64,000 nt of DNA from contig CM060966.1 in the NCBI GenBank assembly GCA_030765045.1, positions 62,179,786 through 62,243,785 on the forward strand. Direction: 5' to 3'. A program made the translations under genes and the position numbers. Shown here one piece after another: positions 50,501 through 60,921 of the stretch. The stretch's first letter is position 1. Each line of letters begins with the position of its first letter. The DNA is from Tenodera sinensis (Eukaryota > Arthropoda > Insecta > Mantodea > Mantidae). Under the pieces are notes generated by a model, which searched no databases, had not been told where the DNA came from, and saw only the letters and a program-made list of their open reading frames with translations.

Positions 50501-52026
50501 CGTAACACTTGTCTCAAAGCGTCTCTGAGGCTTAGTAGAGACGGCTGGGCAGAGTTTTTGTTGGATTCGAGCAGGTGTTGTTTCGCGATAATTCGCTTGT
50601 TTGAAGCAATTCCACTCTAATTTTCGACATTCTCTGATGTTTGTAACACTTGTCTCAAAGCGTCTCTGCGGCTTAGTAGAGACGGCTGGGCACAGTTTTT
50701 GTTGGATTCGAGCAGGTGTTATTTTGCGATAATTCGCTTGTTTGAAGCAATTCCACTCTAATTTTTAACATTCTCTGAATTGATTAACACTTGTCTCAAA
50801 GCGTCTCTGAGGCTTAGTAGAGACGGCTGGGCACAGTTTTTGTTGGATTCGAGTAGGTGTTGTTTCGCGATAATTCCCTTGTTTGAAGCAATTTCACTCA
50901 AACTTTTGACATTCTCTGAATTTCGTAACACTTGTCTCAAAGCGTCTCTGAGGCTTAGTAGAGACGGCTGGGCAGAGTTTTTGTTGGATTCGAGCAGGTG
51001 TTGTTTCGCGATAATTCGCTTGTTTGAAGCAATTCCACTCTAATTTTTGACATTCTCTGATGTTTGTAACACTTCTCTCAAAGCGTCTCTGCGGCTTAGT
51101 AGAGACGGCTGGGCACAGTTTTTGTTGGATTCGAGCAGGTGTTATTTCGCGATAATTCGCTTGTTTGAAGCAATTCCACTCTAATTTTTAACATTCTCTG
51201 AATTGATTAACACTTGTCTCAAAGCTTCTCTGAGGTTTAGTAGAGACGGCTGGGCACAGTTTTTGTTGGATTCGAGCAGGTGTTGTTTTGCGATAATTCG
51301 CTTGTTTGAAGCAATTTCACTCAAATTTTTGACATTCTCTGAATTGTGTAACACTTGTCTCAAAGCGTCTCTGAGGCTTAGTAGAGACGGCTGGGCAGAG
51401 TTTTTGTTGGATTCGAGCAGGTGTTGTTTCGCGATAATTCGCTTGTTTGAAGCAATTCCACTCTAATTTTTGACATTCTCTGATGTTTGTAACACTTGTC
51501 TCAAAGCGTCTCTGAGGCTTAGTAGAGACGGCTGCGCACAGATTTTGTTGGATTCAAGCAGGTGCTATTTCGCGATAATTCGCTTGTTTGTAGCAATTCC
51601 ACTCTAACTTTTAACATTCTCTGAATTGTGTAACACTTGTCTCAAAGCGTCTCTGAGGCTTAGTAGAGACGGCTGGGCACAGTTTTTGTTGGATTCGAGC
51701 AGGTGTTGTTTCGCGATAATTCGCTTGTTTGAAGCAATTTCACTCATATTTTTGACATTCTCTGAATTGTGTAACACTTGTCTCAAAGCGTCTCTGAGAC
51801 TTAATAGAGACGGCTGGGGACAGTTTTTGTTGGATTCGAAAAGGTCTTGTTTCGCGATAATTCGCTTGTCTGAAGCAATTCCACCCTAATTTTTGTCAGT
51901 CTCTGATATTTGTAACACTTGTCTCAAAGCGTCTCTGAGGCTTAGTAGAGACGGCTGGGCACAGTTTTTGTTGGATTCGAGCAGGTGTTATTTCGCGATA
52001 ATTCGCTTGTTTGAAGAAATTCCACT
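47515..52026 (+). repeat. Perfectly adjacent tandem duplication of a 16-monomer block (2,256 bp)
   Basis: Bases 47,515-49,770 and 49,771-52,026 are consecutive copies, offset 2,256 = 16 x 141. Shared rare markers are GAAGCTTAG in the D monomer, TTAGTGGAGACGG, GGTGTCTTTTCGCG with ATTCGGTTG (48,180 and 50,437), CTAATTTTCGACATT, GATTCGAGTAGG, GGCTGCGCACAG with GATTCAAGCAGG, and CTCATATTTTTGAC. I noticed three differences: GTTTTTGATGG near 49,150 versus GTTTTTGTTGG, GTGTTATTTC near 47,896 versus GTGTTGTTTC, and AGTTTTTG versus AGATTTTG near 51,542. Identity is therefore about 99.9% by eye. The GGTGTCTTTTCGCG block also occurs once near 39,582. Confidence 0.9.
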
Positions 52027-52249
52027 CTAATTTTTAACATTCTCTGAATTGTGTAACACTTGTCTCAAAGCGTCTCTGAGGCTTAGTAGAGACGGCTGGG
52101 CACAGTTTTTGTTGGATTCGAGCAGGTGTTATTTCGCGATAATTCGCTTGTTTGAAGCAATTCCACTCTAATTTTTAACATTCTCTGAATTGATTAACAC
52201 TTGTCTCAAAGCTTCTCTGAGGTTTAGTAGAGACGGCTGGGCACAGTTT

Positions 52250-55200
52250 TTATTGGATTCGAGCAGGTGTTGTTTCGCGATAATTCGCTTGTTTGAAGCA
52301 ATTTCACTCAAATTTTTGACATTCTCTTAATTTCGTAACACTTGTCTCAAAGCGTCTCTGAGGCTTAGTAGAGACGGCTGGGCAGAGTTTTTGTTGGATT
52401 CGAGCAGGTGTTGTTTCGCGATAATTCGCTTGTTTGAAGCAATTTCACTCAAATTTTTGACATTCTCTGAATTGTGTAACACTTGTCTCAAAGCGTCTCT
52501 GAGGCTTAGTAGAGACGACTGGGCACAGTTTTTGTTGGATTCGAGCAGGTGTTGTTTCGCGATAATTCCCTTGTTTGAAGCAATTTCACTCAAATTTTTG
52601 ACATTCTCTGAATTTCGTAACACTTGTCTCAAAGCGTCTCTGAGGCTTAGTAGAGACGGCTGGGCAGAGTTTTTGTTGGATTCGAGCAGGTGTTGTTTCG
52701 CGATAATTCGCTTGTTTGAAGCAATTCCGCCCTAATTTTTGACATTCTCTGATGTTTGTAACACTTGTCTCAAAGCGTCTCTGCGGCTTAGTAGAGACGG
52801 CTGGGCACAGTTTTTGTTGGATTCGAGCAGGTGTTATTTCGCGATAATTCGCTTGTTTGAAGCAATTCCACTCTAATTTTTAACATTCTCTGAATTGTGT
52901 AACACTTGTCTCAAAGCGTCTCTGAGGCTTAGTAGAGACGGCTGGGCACAGTTTTTGTTGGATTCGAGCAGGTGTTGTTTCGCGATAATTCGCTTGTTTG
53001 AAGCAATTTCACTCAAATTTTTGACATTCTCTGAATTGTGTAACACTTGTCTCAAAGCGTCTCTGAGGCTTAGTAGAGACGGCTGGGCACAGTTTTTGTT
53101 GGATTCGAGCAGGTGTTGTTTCGCGATAATTCGCTTGTTTGAAGCAATTTCACTCAAATTTTTGACATTCTCTGAATTTCGTAACACTTGTCTCAAAGCG
53201 TCTCTGAGGCTTAGTAGAGACGGCTGGGCAGAGTTTTTGTTGGATTCGAGCAGGTGTTGTTTCGCGATAATTCGCTTGTTTGAAGCAATTCCACTCTAAT
53301 TTTTGACATTCTCTGATGTTTGTAACACTTGTCTCAAAGCGTCTCTGCGGCTTAGTAGAGACGGCTGGGCACAGTTTTTGTTTGATTCGAGCAGGTGTTA
53401 TTTCGCGATAATTCGCTTGTTTGAAGCAATTCCACTCTAATTTTTAACATTCTCTGAATTGATTAACACTTGTCTCAAAGCTTCTCTGAGGTTTAGTAGA
53501 GACGGCTGGGCACAGTTTTTATTGGATTCGAGCAGGTGTTATTTCGCGATAATTCGCTTGTTTGAAGCAATTCCACTCTAATTTTTAACATTCTCTGAAT
53601 TGATTAACACTTGTCTCAAAGCTTCTCTGAGGTTTAGTAGAGACGGCTGGGCACAGTTTTTATTGGATTCGAGCAGGTGTTGTTTCGCGATAATTCGCTT
53701 GTTTGAAGCAATTTCACTCAAATTTTTGACATTCTCTTAATTTCGTAACACTTGTCTCAAAGCGTCTCTGAGGCTTAGTAGAGACGGCTGGGCAGAGTTT
53801 TTGTTGGATTCGAGCAGGTGTTGTTTCGCGATAATTCGCTTGTTTGAAGCAATTTCACTCAAATTTTTGACATTCTCTGAATTGTGTAACACTTGTCTCA
53901 AAGCGTCTCTGAGGCTTAGTAGAGACGGCTGGGCACAGTTTTTGTTGGATTCGAGCAGGTGTTGTTTCGCGATAATTCCCTTGTTTGAAGCAATTTCACT
54001 CAAATTTTTGACATTCTCTGAATTTCGTAACACTTGTCTCAAAGCGTCTCTGAGGCTTAGTAGAGACGGCTGGGCAGAGTTTTTGTTGGATTCGAGCAGG
54101 TGTTGTTTCGCGATAATTCGCTTGTTTGAAGCAATTCCGCCCTAATTTTTGACATTCTCTGATGTTTGTAACACTTGTCTCAAAGCGTCTCTGCGGCTTA
54201 GTAGAGACGGCTGGGCACAGTTTTTGTTGGATTCGAGCAGGTGTTATTTCGCGATAATTCGCTTGTTTGAAGCAATTCCACTCTAATTTTTAACATTCTC
54301 TGAATTGTGTAACACTTGTCTCAAAGCGTCTCTGAGGCTTAGTAGAGACGGCTGGGCACAGTTTTTATTGGATTCGAGCAGGTGTTGTTTCGCGATAATT
54401 CGCTTGTTTGAAGCAATTTCACTCAAATTTTTGACATTCTCTTAATTTCGTAACACTTGTCTCAAAGCGTCTCTGAGGCTTAGTAGAGACGGCTGGGCAG
54501 AGTTTTTGTTGGATTCGAGCAGGTGTTGTTTCGCGATAATTCGCTTGTTTGAAGCAATTTCACTCAAATTTTTGACATTCTCTGAATTGTGTAACACTTG
54601 TCTCAAAGCGTCTCTGAGGCTTAGTAGAGACGACTGGGCACAGTTTTTGTTGGATTCGAGCAGGTGTTGTTTCGCGATAATTCCCTTGTTTGAAGCAATT
54701 TCACTCAAATTTTTGACATTCTCTGAATTTCGTAACACTTGTCTCAAAGCGTCTCTGAGGCTTAGTAGAGACGGCTGGGCAGAGTTTTTGTTGGATTCGA
54801 GCAGGTGTTGTTTCGCGATAATTCGCTTGTTTGAAGCAATTCCGCCCTAATTTTTGACATTCTCTGATGTTTGTAACACTTGTCTCAAAGCGTCTCTGCG
54901 GCTTAGTAGAGACGGCTGGGCACAGTTTTTGTTGGATTCGAGCAGGTGTTATTTCGCGATAATTCGCTTGTTTGAAGCAATTCCACTCTAATTTTTAACA
55001 TTCTCTGAATTGTGTAACACTTGTCTCAAAGCGTCTCTGAGGCTTAGTAGAGACGGCTGGGCACAGTTTTTGTTGGATTCGAGCAGGTGTTGTTTCGCGA
55101 TAATTCGCTTGTTTGAAGCAATTTCACTCAAATTTTTGACATTCTCTGAATTGTGTAACACTTGTCTCAAAGCGTCTCTGAGGCTTAGTAGAGACGGCTG

Positions 55201-56475
55201 GGCACAGTTTTTGTTGGATTCGAGCAGGTGTTGTTTCGCGATAATTCGCTTGTTTGAAGCAATTTCACTCAAATTTTTGACATTCTCTGAATTTCGTAAC
55301 ACTTGTCTCAAAGCGTCTCTGAGGCTTAGTAGAGACGGCTGGGCAGAGTTTTTGTTGGATTCGAGCAGGTGTTGTTTCGCGATAATTCGCTTGTTTGAAG
55401 CAATTCCACTCTAATTTTTGACATTCTCTGATGTTTGTAACACTTGTCTCAAAGCGTCTCTGCGGCTTAGTAGAGACGGCTGGGCACAGTTTTTGTTTGA
55501 TTCGAGCAGGTGTTATTTCGCGATAATTCGCTTGTTTGAAGCAATTCCACTCTAATTTTTAACATTCTCTGAATTGATTAACACTTGTCTCAAAGCTTCT
55601 CTGAGGTTTAGTAGAGACGGCTGGGCACAGTTTTTATTGGATTCGAGCAGGTGTTATTTCGCGATAATTCGCTTGTTTGAAGCAATTCCACTCTAATTTT
55701 TAACATTCTCTGAATTGATTAACACTTGTCTCAAAGCTTCTCTGAGGTTTAGTAGAGACGGCTGGGCACAGTTTTTATTGGATTCGAGCAGGTGTTGTTT
55801 CGCGATAATTCGCTTGTTTGAAGCAATTTCACTCAAATTTTTGACATTCTCTTAATTTCGTAACACTTGTCTCAAAGCGTCTCTGAGGCTTAGTAGAGAC
55901 GGCTGGGCAGAGTTTTTGTTGGATTCGAGCAGGTGTTGTTTCGCGATAATTCGCTTGTTTGAAGCAATTTCACTCAAATTTTTGACATTCTCTGATGTTT
56001 GTAACACTTCTCTCAAAGCGTCTCTGAGGCTTAGTAGAGACGGCTGGGCACAGTTTTTGTTGGATTCGAGCAGGTGTTGTTTCGCGATAATTCCCTTGTT
56101 TGAAGCAATTTCACTCAAATTTTTGACATTCTCTGAATTTCGTAACACTTGTCTCAAAGCGTCTCTGAGGCTTAGTAGAGACGGCTGGGCAGAGTTTTTG
56201 TTGGATTCGAGCAGGTGTTGTTTCGCGATAATTCGCTTGTTTGAAGCAATTCCGCCCTAATTTTTGACATTCTCTGATGTTTGTAACACTTGTCTCAAAG
56301 CGTCTCTGCGGCTTAGTAGAGACGGCTGGGCACAGTTTTTGTTGGATTCGAGCAGGTGTTATTTCGCGATAATTCGCTTGTTTGAAGCAATTCCACTCTA
56401 ATTTTTAACATTCTCTGAATTGTGTAACACTTGTCTCAAAGCGTCTCTGAGGCTTAGTAGAGACGGCTGGGCAGA
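52250..56475 (+). repeat. Tandem higher-order repeat, 15-monomer period (2,115 bp)
   Basis: About 52,250-54,364 is followed by a copy at about 54,365-56,475, offset 2,115 = 15 x 141. Markers are CTCTTAATTTCG (52,327/54,442 and 53,737/55,852), GAGACGACTGGG (52,517/54,632), ATTCCGCCCTAATTTTTG, and the B, E, E series with TTTGATTCGAG. Near 55,990 the second copy has a B-type box (GATGTTTG, ACTTCTCTC) where the first has F, a single-monomer replacement consistent with a short conversion tract. Confidence 0.85.
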
Positions 56476-56829
56476 GTTTTTGTTGGATTCGAGCAGGTGT
56501 TGTTTCGCGATAATTCGCTTGTTTGAAGCAATTCCACTCTAATTTTTGACATTCTCTGATGTTTGTAACACTACTCTCAAAGCGTCTCTGCGGCTTAGTA
56601 GAGACGGCTGGGCACAGTTTTTGTTGGATTCGAGCAGGTGTTATTTCGCGATAATTCGCTTGTTTGAAGCAATTCCGCTCTAATTTTTAACATTCTCTGA
56701 ATTGTGTAACACTTGTCTCAAAGCGTCTCTGAGGCTTAGTAGAGACGGCTGGGCACAGTTTTTGTTGGATTCGAGCAGGTGTTTCGCGATAATTCGCTTG
56801 TTTGAAGCAATTTCACTCAAATTTTTCAC

Positions 56830-59730
56830 ATTCTCTGAATTTCGTAACACTTGTCTCAAAGCGTCTCTGAGGCTTAGTAGAGACGGCTGGGCACAGTTTT
56901 TGTTGGATTCGAGCAGGTGTTGTTTCGCGATAATTCGCTTGTTTGAAGCAATTCCACTCTAATTTTTGACATTCTCTGATGTTTGTAACACTTGTCTCAA
57001 AGCGTCTCTGAGGCTAAGTAGAGACGGCTGGGCACAGTTTTTGTTGGATTCGAGCAGGTGTTATTTCGCGATAATTCGCTTGTTTGAAGCAATTGCACTC
57101 TAATTTTTAACATTCTCTGAATTGTGTAACACTTGTCTCAAAGCGTCTCTGAGGCTTAGTAGAGACGGCTGGGCACAGTTTTTGTTGGATTCCAGCAGGT
57201 GTTGTTTCGCGATAATTCGCTTGTGTGAAGCAATTTCACTCAAATTTTTGACATTCTCTGAATTTCGTAACACTTGTCTCAAAGCGTCTCTGACGCTTAG
57301 TAGAGACGGCTGGGCAGAGTTTTTGTTGGATTCGAGCAGGTGTTGTTTCGCTATAATTCGCTTGTTTGAAGCAATTCCACTCTAATTTTTGACATTCTCT
57401 GATGTTTGTAACACTTGTCTCAAAGCGTCTCTGAGGCTTAGTAGAGACGGCTGGGCACAGTTTTGTTGGATTCGAGCAGGTGTTATTTCGCGATAATTCG
57501 CTTGTTTGAAGCAATTCCACTCTAATTTTTAACATTCTCTGAATTGATTAACACTTGTCTCAAAGCTTCTCTGAGGTTTAGTAGAGACGGCTGGGCACAG
57601 TTTTTATTGGATTCGAGCAGGTGTTATTTCGCGATAATTCGCTTGTTTGAAGCAATTCCACTCTAATTTTTAACATTCTCTGAATTGATTAACACTTGTC
57701 TCAAAGCTTCTCTGAGGTTTAGTAGAGACGGCTGGGCACAGTTTTTATTGGATTCGAGCAGGTGTTGTTTCGCGATAATTCGCTTGTTTGAAGCAATTTC
57801 ACTCAAATTTTTGACATTCTCTTAATTTCGTAACACTTGTCTCAAAGCGTCTCTGAGGCTTAGTAGAGACGGCTGGGCAGAGTTTTTGTTGGATTCGAGC
57901 AGGTGTTGTTTCGCGATAATTCGCTTGTTTGAAGCAATTTCACTCAAATTTTTGACATTCTCTGAATTGTGTAACACTTGTCTCAAAGCGTCTCTGAGGC
58001 TTAGTAGAGACGGCTGGGCACAGTTTTTGTTGGATTCGAGCAGGTGTTGTTTCGCGATAATTCCCTTGTTTGAAGCAATTTCACTCAAATTTTTGACATT
58101 CTCTGAATTTCGTAACACTTGTCTCAAAGCGTCTCTGAGGCTTAGTAGAGACGGCTGGGCAGAGTTTTTGTTGGATTCGAGCAGGTGTTGTTTCGCGATA
58201 ATTCGCTTGTTTGAAGCAATTCCGCCCTAATTTTTGACATTCTCTGATGTTTGTAACACTTGTCTCAAAGCGTCTCTGCGGCTTAGTAGAGACGGCTGGG
58301 CACAGTTTTTGTTGGATTCGAGCAGGTGTTATTTCGCGATAATTCGCTTGTTTGAAGCAATTCCACTCTAATTTTTAACATTCTCTGAATTGTGTAACAC
58401 TTGTCTCAAAGCGTCTCTGAGGCTTGGTAGAGACGGCTGGGCAGAGTTTTTGTTGGATTCGAGCAGGTGTTGTTTCGCGATAATTCGCTTGTTTGAAGCA
58501 ATTCAACTCTAATTTTTGACATTATCTGATGTTTGTAACACTTGTCTCAAAGCGTCTCTGCGGCTTAGTAGAGACGGCTGGGCACAGTTTTTGTTGGATT
58601 CGAGCAGGTGTTATTTCGCGATAATTCGCTTCTTTGAAGCAATTCCACTCTAATTTTTAACATTCTCTGAATTGATTAACACTTGTCTCAAAGCTTCTCT
58701 GAGGTTTAGTAGAGACGGCTGGGCACAGTTTTTATTGGATTCGAGCAGGTGTTGTTTTGCGATAATTCGCTTGTTTGAAGCAATTTCACTCAAATTTTTG
58801 ACATTCTCTGAATTTCGTAACACTTGTCTCAAAGCGTCTCTGAGGCTTAGTAGAGACGGCTGGGCACAGTTTTTGTTGGATTCGAGCAGGTGTTGTTTCG
58901 CGATAATTCGCTTGTTTGAAGCAATTCCACTCTAATTTTTGACATTCTCTGATGTTTGTAACACTTGTCTCAAAGCGTCTCTGAGGCTAAGTAGAGACGG
59001 CTGGGCACAGTTTTTGTTGGATTCGAGCAGGTGTTATTTCGCGATAATTCGCTTGTTTGAAGCAATTGCACTCTAATTTTTAACATTCTCTGAATTGTGT
59101 AACACTTGTCTCAAAGCGTCTCTGAGGCTTAGTAGAGACGGCTGGGCACAGTTTTTTTTTGGATTCCAGCAGGTGTTGTTTCGCGATAATTCGCTTGTGT
59201 GAAGCAATTTCACTCAAATTTTTGACATTCTCTGAATTTCGTAACACTTGTCTCAAAGCGTCTCTGACGCTTAGTAGAGACGGCTGGGCAGAGTTTTTGT
59301 TGGATTCGAGCAGGTGTTGTTTCGCTATAATTCGCTTGTTTGAAGCAATTCCACTCTAATTTTTGACATTCTCTGATGTTTGTAACACTTGTCTCAAAGA
59401 GTCTCTGAGGCTTAGTAGAGACGGCTGGGCACAGTTTTGTTGGATTCGAGCAGGTGTTATTTCGCGATAATTCGCTTGTTTGAAGCAATTCCACTCTAAT
59501 TTTTAACATTCTCTGAATTGATTAACACTTGTCTCAAAGCTTCTCTGAGGTTTAGTAGAGACGGCTGGGCACAGTTTTTATTGGATTCGAGCAGGTGTTA
59601 TTTCAAGATAATTCGCTTGTTTGAAGCAATTCCACTCTAATTTTTAACATTCTCTGAATTGATTAACACTTGTCTCAAAGCTTCTCTGAGGTTTAGTAGA
59701 GACGGCTGGGCACAGTTTTTATTGGATTCG
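56830..59730 (+). repeat. Higher-order repeat, 14-monomer offset (about 1,974 bp)
   Basis: About 56,830-57,755 recurs at about 58,804-59,730. Shared markers are GAGGCTAAGTAG (57,011 and 58,984), ATTGCACTCTAA, GATTCCAGCAGG, CTTGTGTGAAGC, CTGACGCTTAG, TTTCGCTATAATTC and the 1-bp deletion CACAGTTTTGTTGG (57,463 and 59,440). The second copy has a private run of nine T at 59,152-59,160, which adds one base, and GTGTTATTTCAAGATAATTC near 59,600. Confidence 0.85.
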
Positions 59731-60250
59731 AGCAGGTATTGTTTTGCGATAATTCGCTTGTTTGAAGCAATTTCACTCAAATTTTTGACATTCTCTGAAT
59801 TTCGTAACACTTGTCTCAAAGCGTCTCTGAGGCTTAGTAGAGACGGCTGGGCAGAGTTTTTGTTGGATTCGAGCAGGTGTTGTTTCGCGATAATTCGCTT
59901 GTTTGAAGCAATTCCACTCTAATTTTTGACATTCTCTGATGTTTGTAACACTTGTCTCAAAGCGTCTATGAGGCTTAGTAGAGACGGCTGGGCACAGTTT
60001 TTGTTGGATTCGAGCAGGTGTTATTTCGCGATAATTCGCTTGTTTGTAGCAATTCCACTCTAATTTTTAACATTCTCTGAATTGTGTAACACTTGTCTCA
60101 AAGCGTCTCTGAGGCTTAGTAGAGACGGCTGGGCACAGTTTTTGTTGGATTCGAGCAGGTGTTGTTTCGCGATAATTCCCTTGTTTGAAGCAATTTCACT
60201 CAAATTTTTGACATTCTCTGAATTTCGTTACACTTGTCTCAAAGCGTCTC

Positions 60251-60253
60251 TGA
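60251..60253. other. Junction between the 141-bp and 42-bp arrays
   Basis: The last 141-bp monomer starts at 60,191, is C-type, and follows consensus to its position 63 (GCGTCTCTGA), apart from one change, CGTTACAC for CGTAACAC. From 60,254 the sequence follows the 42-bp unit. The three bases TGA belong to both: the 141-bp consensus reads TCTGAGG and the 42-bp consensus reads TTTGATG. The break lies at the first bases of the inverted-repeat loop of the 141-bp monomer and at the start of a 42-bp unit. Confidence 0.9.
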
Positions 60254-60671
60254 TGTACATTTCTTGAATATACCATGAACATGAGTAAGTTTTGATGTAC
60301 ATTTCTTGTATATACAATGAAAATGTGTAAGTTTTGATGTACATTTCTGGTATATACAATGAAAATGTGTAAGTTTTTGATGTACATTTCTTGTATATAC
60401 AATGAAAATGTGTAAGTTTTGATGTACGTTTCTAGTATATACAATGAAAATGTGTAGTTTTGATGTACATTTCTTGAATATACCATGAACATGAGTAAGT
60501 TTTGATGTACATTTCTTGTATATACAATGAAAATGTGTAAGTTTTGATGTACATTTCTGGTATATACAATGAAAATGTGTAAGTTTTTGATGTACATTTC
60601 TTGTATATACAATGAAAATGTGTAAGTTTTGATGTACATTTCTTGTATACACAATGAAAATGTGTAAGTTT
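60252..60671 (+). repeat. 5-unit (210-bp) tandem higher-order repeat at the edge of the 42-bp array
   Basis: The units at 60,252-60,461 recur at 60,462-60,671. Both copies start with a GAATATACC/ATGAACATGAG unit, then a consensus unit, a CTGGTATATAC unit of 43 bp, and a consensus unit. The 43-bp and 41-bp units in the first copy cancel, keeping the sum at 210. Identity appears complete over about 175 bp; the fifth units differ (GTACGTTTCTAG with GTGTAGTTTT versus CTTGTATACAC). Confidence 0.85.
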
Positions 60672-60736
60672 TGATGTACATCTTTTGTATATACAATGAA
60701 AATGTGTAAGGTTTGATGTACATTTCTTGTATTTAC
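60421..60736 (+). repeat. 316-bp segment repeated exactly 3,176 bp downstream (copy 1)
   Basis: By eye this segment is identical to 63,597-63,912, including the 41-bp unit, the GAATATACC unit, the 43-bp unit, GTATACACAATG, GTACATCTTTTG and GTGTAAGGTTTG. The preceding unit (60,379 versus 63,555) differs by one base. Divergence begins at 60,737 (TTTACGATG versus TTTACAATG). Confidence 0.88.
60516..60527. repeat. 12-bp palindrome in each 42-bp unit (example)
   Basis: TTGTATATACAA is its own reverse complement and sits at unit positions 13-24. Outside it, ACATTTC on the left and GAAAATGT on the right can pair with single-base bulges, giving a dyad over about positions 6-33. A second palindrome, ATGTACAT, lies at unit positions 2-9. 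Variants with CTTGAGTGTAC or CTAGTATATAC break the central palindrome in some units. Confidence 0.75.
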
Positions 60737-60921
60737 GATGAAAACGTGCAGCTTTGATGTACATTTCTTGTATATACAATGAAAATGTGTAAGTTTTGAG
60801 GTACATTTCTTGTATATACAATGAAAATGTGTAAGTTTTGATGTACATTTCTTGAGTGCACAATGAAAATGTGTTAGTTTTGATGTACATTTCCTGTATA
60901 TACAATGAAAATGTGTAAGTT

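Larger units (their letters stand above)
1..60253 (+). repeat. 141-bp satellite array, about 427 monomers
   Basis: Head-to-tail tandem array of a 141-bp monomer. In the phase used here a monomer begins CAATTCCACTCTAATTTTT and ends CGCTTGTTTGAAG; starts fall at 1, 142, 283, 424 and so on. Eleven small indels (net -17 bp by 60,190) account for all phase drift: 1-bp losses near 10,990, 19,970, 41,676, 43,790, 57,463 and 59,440, 3-bp losses near 33,245, 35,922, 38,739 and 56,782, and one 1-bp gain near 59,155. All monomers share one orientation and nothing is inserted between them. Consensus GC is 60/141. Subtypes are defined by the box after the first T-tract: GTCAGTCTCTGATATTTG (A), GACATTCTCTGATGTTTG (B), GACATTCTCTGAATTTCG (C), AACATTCTCTGAATTGTG (D), AACATTCTCTGAATTGATT (E), and CACATT or GACATT followed by CTCTGAATTGTG (F). 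Types C and F start CAATTTCACTCAAA; B, D and E start CAATTCCACTCTAA. I do not recognise the family. Satellite status is directly visible; a centromeric or pericentromeric role is inference. Confidence 0.98.

Noticed and set aside
1..60253. Dozens of overlapping open frames of 60 to 233 codons on both strands of the 141-bp array
   Set aside because: Every one is a whole number of 47-codon satellite units ending at fixed positions set by CACTCTAA or TTAACA variants. They run on both strands at once, have non-ATG starts in most cases, and vary with subtype. There is no sign of promoter, splice or codon structure.
1..60253. CRISPR array
   Set aside because: Copies are contiguous with no unique spacers, and the 141-bp unit varies by subtype. 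This is a satellite.
60245..60262. B-type monomer word CTCTGATGT at the junction as evidence that the 42-bp unit arose from the 141-bp monomer
   Set aside because: The match stops after GATGT (B continues TTGTAAC, the 42-bp unit continues ACATTTC), and the flanking 141-bp sequence is monomer position 54-63, not the B box at 26-34. Chance overlap is simpler.
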